From: Pelargonium nanum
Lineage: Eukaryota > Streptophyta > Magnoliopsida > Geraniales > Geraniaceae
NCBI GenBank assembly: GCA_036897485.1
Contig: JAYMTF010000431.1
Span: forward strand, 1 to 36,628
Direction of reading: 5' to 3'
DNA: 36,628 nt
Positions 1 through 9,452 of this stretch are shown piece after piece. The first letter of the stretch is position 1; each line of letters opens with the position of its first letter. The notes under the pieces are model-generated. The model saw only the letters and a program-made list of their open reading frames with translations. It did not search any database and was not told the origin of the DNA. A program made the position numbers and the translations under genes.

Positions 1-263
1 TCAAAATTTGGCTAATAAAAATCAGCCAGACAATTTGCTTTACAGTTAGCCTACAAAAGCAAAAATTCTTCAAAATGACTCGCTCTTTCCATGCAATTCA
101 CAATTAAAAATCTCCAAGGATGAGAGCTACAATCATGCATATAGAATAGAGAAATATTGTTGCTAGCATCCACTTCCAAAATGATTTTGTTACAACCCAA
201 TGACTCAGCAAGCCAAGGCCCAATCTCAAGCCCAACCCACTTTCTTATTGTTGTCAATACCAT
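1..263 (-). pseudogene. Decayed LINE RNase H-like (RVT_3) fragment, cut by the window edge
   Basis: On the minus strand 263-51 is open and reads as part of an RNase H-like domain of the plant non-LTR retrotransposon type, with the block GLEIGPWLAESLGC followed by KIILEVDASNN; the D after LEV matches an acidic active-site position. After an in-frame TAG the same frame gives ANCLADF, which resembles the N-x-V-A-D-x-L-A signature near the end of this domain. There is no plausible start codon and the frame is broken, so this is a relic of a LINE or a captured RVT_3 domain. The rest lies outside the window. Assignment rests on motif resemblance only. Confidence 0.6.
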
Positions 264-407
264 GAGCTGGGCTTAGTGATGTCTTTAGACTTGGGTCACA
301 TGTCTTGGGCTTAGGTCACTTGGGTCACATGTGTGTTTTGTACAAGATTGTAGTACTAATATGTTGTTGTGTTGTGTCTGGTGCCTACTGATCAAATGGG
401 TGGGTTT

Positions 408-600
408 TGTTAAACTTGATTCTAACCCAAAAGTTTAAATGACTGATTAACACTCCCTTCACGTGCAGGTCTGGACTTTACACGTGGGCCAAGAAGGGGC
501 AACAAAGACGAGCCACTAGACTCAAACAAAGCAGACCAAATTACAGACTTTGATATCATGTTAAACTTGACTTCAACCCAAAAAACTTAAGTTGACAGAT
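408..600. repeat. Imperfect direct repeat pair, about 40 bp, 112 bp apart
   Basis: The segment 408-447 and the segment 559-600 both begin TGTTAAACTTGA and share a CAACCCAA-type core followed by an AAGTTTAA/ACTTAAGTT stretch and a GA(C)TGAT/GACAGAT end. They flank a stretch containing two CACGTG-type motifs. This looks like part of a dispersed intergenic repeat; the family is unknown to me. Confidence 0.5.
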
Positions 601-1981
601 GAAAGACTCAACGTGTATATCAAGTGACAAGAGATTTCACGTCCATTCAATATGAGATGCATGGACAGGTTTCAGGTGAATTGATGTCTCCTTAACATCC
701 ACATCTCACAGTCAACAGAAGCAGAGAAGGAGGAACAAAAAGTATAGAGACCATGTCTTGATTATGGTTGGTTCTTTTGAAAAAGGAAACTAAAGCACCA
801 TTTTTGTGCTACTGAAAATATCTTTTTGGGAGGGTAAGCTTTGTTGCTGCTGCTGCAATGGTTGCATAGTTGCATGTGTGTGAATAGTAGAGACAGAGAA
901 AGAGGTAGCAACTTGAGTTTAATTGCCATGCATGATTGAAACATCACCCACTGGACTCTCTCACACACACACATATGCTGCAAAAACTTCAACTTTACTT
1001 CTCACCACTTTTCATTCTTCTTCTTTTGACCCTTATTTCATGCTAATTTCAATTTCAATATAAATTAGGTATATGTGGATGTGAGAGAGAGGTTTTGCAA
1101 TAGCATGCACTCTTCCCCACCACCCTCCACCAACCCTGTTTTTCAGCTCAATTAAAAAAAAACAACCCCAAAAAGATGTTTGTTAAATTTGAATGAAATG
1201 ATAAAAGGGTACTCAACAAGGTGCTTCCAATGGTGATACATTGATCATCATAGAAAAGGAAAAAACACAAGAAAAAGAGACAAGCAAAAAGGAAAGAAGC
1301 ACCCATTGGCTATTGTCTACTACTAAGTTGAACAAAAATATTTGGTCAAAAGGAACACTGCCATGTTTGTAATAAAAGAAGTTTTGATACTCATAAGTTT
1401 GACATATAAGATAGTATTTATAAAGTGCACATAGATTAACATTACATTAGTTGAAATAATTGAATAATATGATATCAATCGAACCACTAATATGCAATAA
1501 AGTTGTGCGACAAATCTTCTTCTTTTTCCTCTCTTAAGATGTCACGGTTCTAATGAAGACGTCACCTTGTAATTAAGTAATTTAACACTCATATTTAATC
1601 CAATAAACTTGTGTACATCACAAAATTTGTGAAGAGTCGGTCAACAATACTCTAAATAAGAATAATATTGTAATGAAGTTGATTTTGGTTTAAGTTGAGA
1701 ATGTATGTTTGGCTTATAATTGAAAAAAATAAAAAGTACTACAAGTGAAATAGGAAAATTAAGGATGGAAATGGGGGTGAGAGCCACAAAATAAAATAAG
1801 AAGAAAAGTGAGGAAAACAAAGCAGAGCAGAACATGGATGTCTGGTTGTCCATTTCCATGCACCATCTAATTCATTAAACAGACAAAAAACAGATTTACT
1901 ACATTTAAAATTACATGAGAGAGAGACAATTAAAGAATTAGAAGCAAAAGTGAAAGAGGAGTGTCCACCTTTTGACCCTCC

Positions 1982-2017
1982 CTATGGGTCACTCAGGAAC
2001 AGAATGAGAACCCATAG
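1982..2017. repeat. Short perfect-arm hairpin
   Basis: CTATGGGT at 1982-1989 is complementary to ACCCATAG at 2010-2017, and the inner CTCA (1992-1995) pairs with TGAG (2005-2008), giving a stem of about 12 bp around a 9-nt loop. Function unknown. Confidence 0.5.
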
Positions 2018-2698
2018 TCCCATCCCTAGGATCTGGTGATCAGTCACAAGTTGTCTATGAAAATGTCATATACAAATAACATAGATATCGCAAGCAAATA
2101 CATATTATATATCGAAAATATACTATAGATCGAGCTTAACGAGAATTAATATTGTGCGCTTTGGCGGATTCATAATTCGAAGAAGAAAGTTAGGAAAGAG
2201 CAAGGAAGGGAAGGCATGGAGGAATCTGCAGTAGGTTTGGCACGCGAACTTAACGCCTCAAATCATGAGATATGAATCCTTTTTTTCTTAACTTTTTTTC
2301 TTTTACAGTTCCCAACATTTATGAAAATAACTTTTGAAGGGAATAAGCAAGAACCAAGAACAGTGTCTGGTAATGGAGGCTCAAGCAAAGGCTTCTTTAG
2401 CGCCGGTGTCTCCGCTTTGGGTATTCTTGGGCCATATCTGCTAAGCCATGTGTGCATTGCCAACCCATTTTTAACTATCATGTGTCTGTCTTGGTGCTTG
2501 TGTGTACACATATGTTGTAGTAGTAAGTAGTAACCTTGTACGTGGTACCTTTTTTTAATGATTAAAAGACTCCTCTCTTTTAGACAATCCTTTGCTGACA
2601 TTCTGCACTCATGTTCCCAATATTCTTCTCTATCTTCCTTAATATTTGACCATCCTCTATTTCTCACAAAATATATTCAAATCTTATGCAATTTAAAT

Positions 2699-2904
2699 TG
2701 TTGCTATCAATACTTAGGCTTGTTAGGTCAAACGGTTTAAGCGTTTTGAATTTCTTTCGAGATCTCATATTCGAGTCTTTTTGCACACAATGTGAGGTGG
2801 GATGGGTGCGGTGAGGTGGAGTTTTGGGTTGAATGAGGAGACCTACCTCTGTTGTGTTACTTGTGTAACTCATCACTGTTAAAAAACATGTTGCTTTCAT
2901 TTCT
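2699..2904 (+). mobile_element. tRNA-derived SINE with degenerate target-site duplication
   Basis: The element spans about 2715-2888. It has an A-box-like TTAGGTCAAACGG (2723-2735) and, 32 bp further on, a B-box-like TATTCGAGTCT (2768-2778), the spacing of a tRNA-type internal RNA polymerase III promoter. It ends in a short A run (about 2880-2886). The flanks TGTTGCTATCAATACT (2699-2714) and TGTTGCTTTCATTTCT (2889-2904) agree at 13 of 16 positions, which fits an aged target-site duplication. The boxes, tail and flanks are read directly; calling it a SINE is inference from them. It lies upstream of the MIR171 promoter. Confidence 0.65.
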
Positions 2905-3428
2905 ACTTCCATCTCTTGTAGGTAGTAGTAAGTAGTGATCCTTTTTTTTTAATCATGTTCCTTAAGAATAAAGCGTTATGTATGTTCTTGAATTGCCTCT
3001 TTCCAAAGGCCGTGTGCTGATTTTTCAAAACTCTATTATATATTAGTGAAATTCAATAATCTCACCAAGAAAAATGTTCCAGTTTAGTGATAGTGATGTC
3101 ATTCTTTTATTTGGAGAGATCTTGATTCGTATATATACAGTCTTTCGATATTAAAAGTCTAATCAATCCTCTCAGAAAAGAAAAAAAGTCTAATCACTTT
3201 GTGTATATATATAAGCCAACTAGAAAAGGGGAAATTTGGTGGAGAATATTAATGTTAGGTGTGTGTGTGTGCATGCGCAAGGAGATAGAAAGAGAGATTT
3301 GAGTGCAAACTAAGGCATGAGAAACCCTAAAGTTAGTTTTGCTCCCATTTCACATCATTCTTCTCACCTTCTTCTCCATCCCATCCCGAGGCACAAACCC
3401 TACCCCCCATGCCCCTTCTTCTTCACCA
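2905..3428. other. Upstream region of MIR171
   Basis: AT-rich sequence between the SINE and the CT tract of the presumed MIR171 promoter. It has TATA-like runs near 3130 and 3205 and a GT tract near 3261-3270. No gene is visible. Confidence 0.4.
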
Positions 3429-3450
3429 TCTCTCTCTCTCTCTCTCTCTC
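3429..3450. repeat. (TC)n microsatellite, 11 units
   Basis: Uninterrupted TC repeat directly upstream of the TATA box at 3455. CT/GA tracts near transcription starts are common in plant promoters; length polymorphism is likely. Confidence 0.9.
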
Positions 3451-3454
3451 CATT

Positions 3455-3462
3455 CTATATAA
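3455..3462 (+). promoter_or_regulatory. TATA box, presumed MIR171 promoter
   Basis: CTATATAA lies right after the TC tract and about 690 bp before the miR171 hairpin, predicting a start near 3490. A second TATA-like run (ATATATAG near 3857) could serve a shorter transcript starting near 3885. Which one is used cannot be told from sequence. Confidence 0.4.
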
Positions 3463-4129
3463 CCATTATCTTCTCCAATTCACAATCATCAGATCCAACA
3501 CTACCTATTTTCTTCTTCTTCTTCATCATCTCTCTCTGTCTCTACCTACAACCCTAATTCACTTCTCACTCACCTTTTCAATATTTTCTATGTGTTTGTG
3601 TTTGTGTTTTCATTGATGTGATTGTTTCCTTCATTTTATCCTTTAAAAATATATAACAACCACACTAGGCATGTATACCTAGCTGGAACCAGTGAACACC
3701 ACTGCTGATATTAGGTTGTTTCATTATTAATAGATGCACCAAAGCATTCTCTATTTTTTTTTATTAATAGAAGTGTATGTGTTGTTTTTCTTCCCAGCTC
3801 AAAAAGGACTATGACCTTGACCACCTTGATCACCACTTATTGCATAAACACAACCACCATATATAGTATCTGTTTCCAAGTGATCAATGTTATTGTCCTT
3901 CTGGTGCAACCATGAGGCCATTTTCTTATATATATATTATAGTTCCATTTACTTATTCCACTACTTTTTTTCTTTGCCTTTTTTGGTGGTTAAGTTGTGT
4001 CAGCAACCAAATTGCCAACTAAGATGCAAGTCTGTCAAATTGAGCAGCCCAATATATGGTTCTGGTTGCTCTCAGGGATGGAATTTTTTGTGTACTATCA
4101 TTATTGTTTATGTATATATATATATTAGA

Positions 4130-4255
4130 TGTGTTGCATGCTTGGGAAGCGATGTTGGTGAGGTTCAATCTGAAGACGGATTTACACATATGGTTACCTG
4201 TAAAATACGATCTCAGATTGAGCCGCGCCAATATCACTTTCCATATACGTACTAT
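4130..4255 (+). ncRNA. MIR171: MIR171 microRNA precursor
   Basis: The 3' arm carries a miR171-family sequence containing TTGAGCCGCGCCAATATC (4218-4235). The 5' arm (4150-4171, GATGTTGGTGAGGTTCAATC core) folds back on it with only G:U pairs and one clear mismatch, the usual miR171 5p/3p arrangement; pairing extends outward to GGAA/TTCC. The mature register is ambiguous: 4215-4235 would begin AGATTGAGCC, whereas 4218-4238 would begin TTGAGCCGCG and end in ATCACT, like the miR171 forms that start with U. In known plants miR171 guides cleavage of GRAS-family HAM/SCL6-type mRNAs, controlling meristem identity and branching. Possible splice signals downstream (GT near 4305, AG near 4491) suggest an intron-containing primary transcript. 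The family call is near certain; the transcript ends are not. Confidence 0.95.
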
Positions 4256-6515
4256 CATCCTACATCAATGGGGTTCTTTCTCTCACTGCTTCTGGTGCAG
4301 AAGGTATTGATTTTTACCATATTTTCCTTTCATATGCCATATCAATTTCTACCTCATTTCATATATTTAAATTTTGCATGAAATATCTCTACTGTTACAT
4401 TCTTTTTTCTCTTAGCAGTCTGAAGGTTCGCGGCAGTGCTAATTAAGTACCATATGCCTATACAAAAGCTTAAGCTGTCTTTTGTCCCTACAGCTGCTGC
4501 AGAAATTGTACTCTGAAGTCTGATCCACCCGTTAATTGTTACAAGCAGTTCATGTTCTTATTAGAGACAGTTCATGTGAGTACTCTATTTGCAAAGGCTA
4601 AACAGTTGTCTTGTTCTTAACTTTGATTATTTAAGCAATGAAATAGTAGTAGTTGATATATATCACATTCTAATTAACTATATGCATAAGGACTTCACAT
4701 ACTAAATAACTATATATATTGCCTGTAGATTGGATTGTAGCTGTAATTGCATATATGCATTCGTTACAGACTTAATTAAGTAGTCATACGATGTTTGAGT
4801 TTGAACTTTGAATAGCAGCAGATAATATTATATAACGAACCAAATGTAAGAGTATTACACTTCTCTGTAAATATAAGTAGTTCCATGATGCTGTATTGAT
4901 ATCCAACATCAGCTAGCTCTTCCTTACCCATCATAAATATCTTCTAGGTAGATAGTTGATACTAGGTAAAGCCTCCATCATCTTGAATAATGAGTAATGA
5001 CAAACAAATTAGCTAGTGATCTGATCTCTACACAGTTTTATTTGCATCAGTGTTCTTATGCTGGTACGTAAGATTGGCTGTTGATTATAAGCTATATTCC
5101 AGGTTCAGTCATAGTTACATTAATGGACACGTGGTTGCTAATTTTTCTTCCAATTGCTAACTATCACCAGTTCTTTGTATCAAGAAGTTAATTATAATAA
5201 TTCTGGCATCTATATATAACTTAAGCATTGTCTATATATAATTGGCTATAGTAGTGATCATTGAGAACTGCTTTTGGTATTCGTTATAGTTTAAATCAAT
5301 GGAGATTTTGATTAATAAGTTAAGTTCAATTCAATATGTGCATCACAATAACATACACTTTAGGTAGGGGCCCTGTTGATGCGCCTCTTGTTTCTATTTT
5401 TTTTCCCTTATCTCATAATTTGTTTGGACTTGCTGTTCTGTGATTGTTTCGATAGATTTGGTATATTGTTGTTAGGTGTCATGATGGTGCTGTCTGCAAT
5501 CTTATCTAGCAAATATGAATGAACAATTTGTTTGGTAAAGTGAAGTAGCTCATCATAGCGATTTTGTCACTAAGTTTTGCTTGATCACATATATTTGCTC
5601 TCATTATTTTCACAAGACCACGAGTTTGTTTACCTCTGTAAACTAGAAAATGAATTCCGTGGTAGTTGAATACTTGAACTGATATGATATACGGTTCATT
5701 ATGATTAGGTTGTTATGGTGACTGGTGAATCTAGAAAATGAAGTGTGACGCATCTGCAGACAAGATGGAGAACAGAAGGGAAAAAAGTGCCCGGGTAAAG
5801 TTGGTGGTAGTGCTTTGCTTTGTTGAATAGCATATTCCATAAGTTTAATTTGTGTTGATCTTGTGATTACATAATTAGTCTTTTTATTATGTGTGTGTAA
5901 CTGAAAAATTAAGTGTAAACATTGAAGATGGATGAGATTCTAATTTGAAAGTGATATATATATGAATGAATGCAGATGACAGAATTTGTTTCTCGTAGAT
6001 ACTTATGCTTCGGAAAAGATTTGAATAATGCTTTACGCACATCTTTGTAGGAAGTATGTGTGCCGATTTTTGTTGAAACATGCTGGTGGCTGGTCCCTGA
6101 CCTGATCTCATGAATAGATGCTAAAGGGTTGATATATATGAATGTTGATAAATACTATGTCTGCATAATTTAACTTTGGCACAAAGAGGTGATCTGGTCC
6201 ACAAATGAGTTAAGACTAAGAATTGCTTTTAATGTTCAGCAAGTGGCTGAAAATAAAAATCTTGGAAATGCAGAGTTTTATCTAGTTACAATAACAGGCA
6301 AATTGTGAAAAAAATCTACATGGATTGTTAGCTCTCAACTCTACTAGCTATAAATGATACAAGGATAAAGAAAATGATGTAAATTTCCCTCAGCAGAACC
6401 TAAAATCATAGCACAACATTCTAAAATATTGTCTTCACACAATGTGTTACTTAACAGACCTTTGTTTCATTTTGACAGTTGAGCCATTCAAGGAGAGGAA
6501 TTGAATGCCCGCGAA
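4256..6515. other. MIR171 downstream region and kinase 3' flank, no further gene seen
   Basis: AT-rich DNA. The first few hundred bases probably belong to the MIR171 primary transcript. The last few hundred bases (about 6000-6515) probably hold the 3' untranslated region of the minus-strand kinase. No open frame here resembles a known protein. Confidence 0.4.
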
Positions 6516-9137
6516 TCACCTACGATGCTGCCTGCCAGAATTCATTGGCGATTCTCTGATGCTCTTGGATTGAGCATGAGTACTATGCTGCTGCATTCCA
6601 TCCGGTCTCTTCTTGCGTCTTCCTTGTTGAGATAAGCGAGAGTGATACGATAAGATGGCCAGGTCATTGAGATCTTGCAATGGAGTAAGCACCTTCACAA
6701 TCTCATCCATCGTAGGGCGAGATTTTGGATCCCTGCTGAGACAGTTGTAAGCTAAGTGAGTTACCTTCTGCACTGCCTTGATCGAGTAATTTAGTTCCAA
6801 GCGCGGATCCACTAACTGATAGAGCTTCCTCTTGTCAGCTAAATAAGGTCGTGCCCACGAAACTAGATTCTGTTCTCCGCTAGGGCGTTTCTTGTCCATC
6901 GATCTTCTGCCTGTAAGAATCTCTAGTAGGACAACACCAAAGCTGTAAACATCACTCTTTGATGTCAAGTGCCCTGTGAGGGGGAAAAAAAAGAGCCAAA
7001 ATGGTTGGAACTGTTAGATTCTCAACCTATATAGGACTAGAAATTGATGAAACAAAAACCTGTAAACATCACAATATCATATTGTTTGATCATTTAAACT
7101 TATTTATTAATTCACATTTCTCATCAAGATTTTAGCAAATTTAATGATGTCTGAAATTTACCAGTCATGACATATTCTGGAGCAGCATAACCATATGTTC
7201 CAACAACCCTGGTAGAAACATGTGTATTGTCTCCCTGAGGCCCAGCTTTTGCCAAGCCAAAATCTGAAAGCTTTGCATTATATTCCTTCACAGAAAATTC
7301 AATGATATATCGAAAAAGTTAGTAAGAAAATCTAACGGTACTGCTACTGATTGTTCGTATATTTAACTGCATACCGAATCAAGCAGAATATTAGAAGTCT
7401 TGAAATCTCTATAAATGACGGGTTCAGGACCCCCATGGAGAAAGGCCAATCCTTTAGCGGCGCCAAGTGCAATCTTAATTCTGTTGGACCATGGAAGAGG
7501 TATGGTTCCTTCAAGAAATTTGATAAGATCAGCATTTGTTTACAGAACAAATTTGTACTAAACTTTAGAAATATTGATTTCTTGATGCCATTTGGTGATT
7601 GGGTACCTAATGAGTATCTTCCCAATAAATTGAGACAGCATCATTTAGTTCAAAATCAATCAAATTAAGTTCACTCAGTTAAAAGTCGCAGACCAAAAGA
7701 CGACGAGAAATCATTGAAAGCTATCAGTTAAAAGATTGAATCACCATTGAAACATATGATACAGAAATGACATTAGATACTGAAACAATATCTAGCAACA
7801 AGTATGAGGAATGAAGAACAGCATAAACAAACACAGGTAGAGGAACATAGAAGATCAAAACAACCTTGTACAAAAAACAAACTATGATTTACTTACAAAC
7901 CACATTATAAGAGGTCTTAAATGAAAACAAAAACATGTACTACTTACTTCTGAATAAATGGTTTTCAAGGCTTCCGCGGGCCATAAATTCATAAACAAGA
8001 AGCCTTTGATCATCTTCAATGCAGTACCCATTCAGCTTTACAAGATTAGGATGGTGAAGCTGTCCAAGAAAGTCTACCTCAGCCTGCATATTCACCAATA
8101 TACATATGTTAAGCTCTCTAGTATCAGCACCTGACCAACCATTTTTCTTTCAGACATCAATCTACTAACCCAAAACAGATCATACTATTCTACTAACCAC
8201 CCACTCTCTGTGACCCTGGAGACCATCTGGTTTCAAGCTCTTGACAGCAACAGTGACCCCAGAGCCAGGCTTTGCTGGTGCTGTCCCATTCTCTTCAATC
8301 CAACCTTTGAAGACATACCCAAATCCTCCCTCTCCAAGAATGCTGTCAGGTCTGAAATTCCCAGTTGCAGATTTCAGTTCCTGGAAAGAAAATTGCAGTA
8401 ACTGGCATGGATCTTTGGTTCTTGATGCTGGTGGATCAGAGGACAGCTGAGCCTCATTGGGTGCACAGAGCTCTCGGTTGCTAGCATTTAGGTATCGAGT
8501 TTCAACAGCTGTAACAAATTTTTTTTATTTATCAGCAAGCCTACAAACACTGAGACTCGAACCTTTAAAAAAAATGTTTTCAATAAAAAACTGTCCCAAA
8601 GATAGATTTCTTGGATGCAGTGGTGTGATTTCCCATAAAAATAAAACAGAACAACTAGAATCTTCTTAGAACCAACTGGGTCTGAAATTTCCATCTCTGA
8701 CAAAAAGAACAAAACAAAACTACAATTCTACTGATTGACAATTTGACATAACTCAGAGAACTACTCTTTTCTGAAAAATCAGCAAAAACCCAGTTTGAGA
8801 TCTGAAGAAGACATTGAGGCTCTTCCAAATTTAAAAATAAAAAGTCAAACTTTACTCAATACACCATATAGTTGCAGAGTACGGAAAACAGAGCTTGGAG
8901 CATTTGTCAGAGAAATTAGATTGATCAACAATTCAGATTCAAAATCTGAAGAAAACCCAATAATTATAACACCGAAACAGATGTGGAAATACAGTATATG
9001 ATCACTGTACCTGCGTCGTAGACAAGACTAGTACGAGGAATAGAGTTGGCAGAGTCGCGAGAAGCAGAGGAGTTGCAGGAACCTCGTACGCTGCGTTTAA
9101 GGACTGCCCAGCACCCACACTTACTGTTCTTCTCCAT
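6516..9137 (-). CDS. Receptor-like cytoplasmic kinase, RLCK-VII/PBL type (six exons, 429 aa)
   Basis: Predicted serine/threonine kinase that relays signals from cell-surface receptors at the plasma membrane. Exons on the minus strand: 9137-9011, 8508-8198, 8083-7948, 7508-7375, 7285-7162, 6973-6516 (1290 nt with TGA; all joints GT..AG and in phase). Residues about 94-380 form the kinase domain: glycine loop GEGGFG (101-106), ATP lysine in VAVK (K132), alpha-C glutamate E148, catalytic YRDFK (D226), DFG (D244), and APE (271-273) after the GTYGYA activation segment. The insert [15 protein letters not shown] and GLQGHREW are typical of the PBL34-36-like group. The N terminus begins [10 protein letters not shown]: there is no Gly2 for myristoylation, but C7 and C9 could be palmitoylated. 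An in-frame TGA lies 6 nt upstream of the start, which supports this ATG. The joint at 8198/8083 was placed at GTG|gttagt because it restores the family's W-[LV]-A-E spacing. The tail after residue 380 is Ser/Arg-rich. Exact subgroup not resolved. Confidence 0.93.
8518..8563 (-). mobile_element. 3' SINE fragment in kinase intron 1
   Basis: On the minus strand this reads GGTTCGAGTCTC (a good RNA polymerase III B box, 8563-8552), then a CAGTGTTT...GCTGATAAA stretch, then a poly-A run ending at 8518. The layout B box, CAG, TGTT, CTGATAAA, poly-A matches the 37-bp insert at 23151-23187, so both probably come from one SINE family. It stops about 10 nt before the splice acceptor of exon 2. I found no clean target-site duplication. 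Confidence 0.5.
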
Positions 9138-9183
9138 GTCTCTTCACAACAACTTTCATGAGCTGTTGTCTCTGCAATTGCAT
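9121..9183 (-). promoter_or_regulatory. uORF of 20 codons overlapping the kinase start codon
   Basis: On the minus strand an ATG at 9183 opens a 20-codon frame that ends in TAA at 9121, thus running past the main ATG at 9137 in another frame. A second uORF (ATG at 9206, TGA at 9156, 16 codons) precedes and overlaps it in a different frame. If the leader is transcribed from near 9410, ribosomes meet these before the kinase ATG, so translation would depend on leaky scanning. The uORFs are seen in the sequence; the effect is inference. Confidence 0.5.
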
Positions 9184-9408
9184 GGGATGTGTGAGAGAAA
9201 AGCCATTGAAGAAGAGCAAGAAATAAGGATTGTCTGTGGTGGTGTTTTCTCTGTTATGTGCACAGAGAGAGAAACAGAGGAGAGCCAATTGGTTATGGTG
9301 TGGTGTTTTTGCTGTTGGAGATTGAAAGCATCATCATCACCATCATCGCAGTGTGCACAAAAAAAAGAGCTTTTTATTTTCCACCACCTTTTGTGTAGGG
9401 ATGGAATT

Positions 9409-9452
9409 CTCTCTCTCTCTCTCTAGCTCTCTCTCTCTCTATATATATATAC
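9409..9452. promoter_or_regulatory. CT tract and TATA box of the kinase promoter
   Basis: On the minus strand a TATATATATA run (9452-9441) is followed by an interrupted GA tract (9440-9409). A TATA box there would place the transcript start near 9410 and give a leader of about 270 nt. The plus-strand view is a (CT)n microsatellite broken by TAG, followed by (AT)n; it should be length-variable. Confidence 0.45.

Larger units (their letters stand above)
264..2698. other. Intergenic, AT-rich, no gene recognised
   Basis: No coding region with family resemblance was found. It contains an imperfect direct repeat of about 40 bp (408-447 and 559-600), a short hairpin (1982-2017), and a relatively GC-rich patch around 2200-2530 that is open on both strands but matches no family I know. 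The right-hand part may hold distal promoter elements of the MIR171 locus. Confidence 0.5.

Noticed and set aside
3590-3616. Eight-codon ORF after the MIR171 TATA box as a possible miRNA-encoded peptide
   Set aside because: Cysteine/leucine GT-repeat translation with no supporting evidence; any transcript of this composition would contain such a frame.
3887-4381. 164-codon plus-strand open frame across the MIR171 hairpin
   Set aside because: It runs through the miRNA stem-loop and low-complexity AT repeats, has no family resemblance, and its composition is non-coding.
9046-9426. 126-codon plus-strand frame opposite kinase exon 1 and leader
   Set aside because: Antisense shadow of the kinase exon 1 and its CT-rich promoter.
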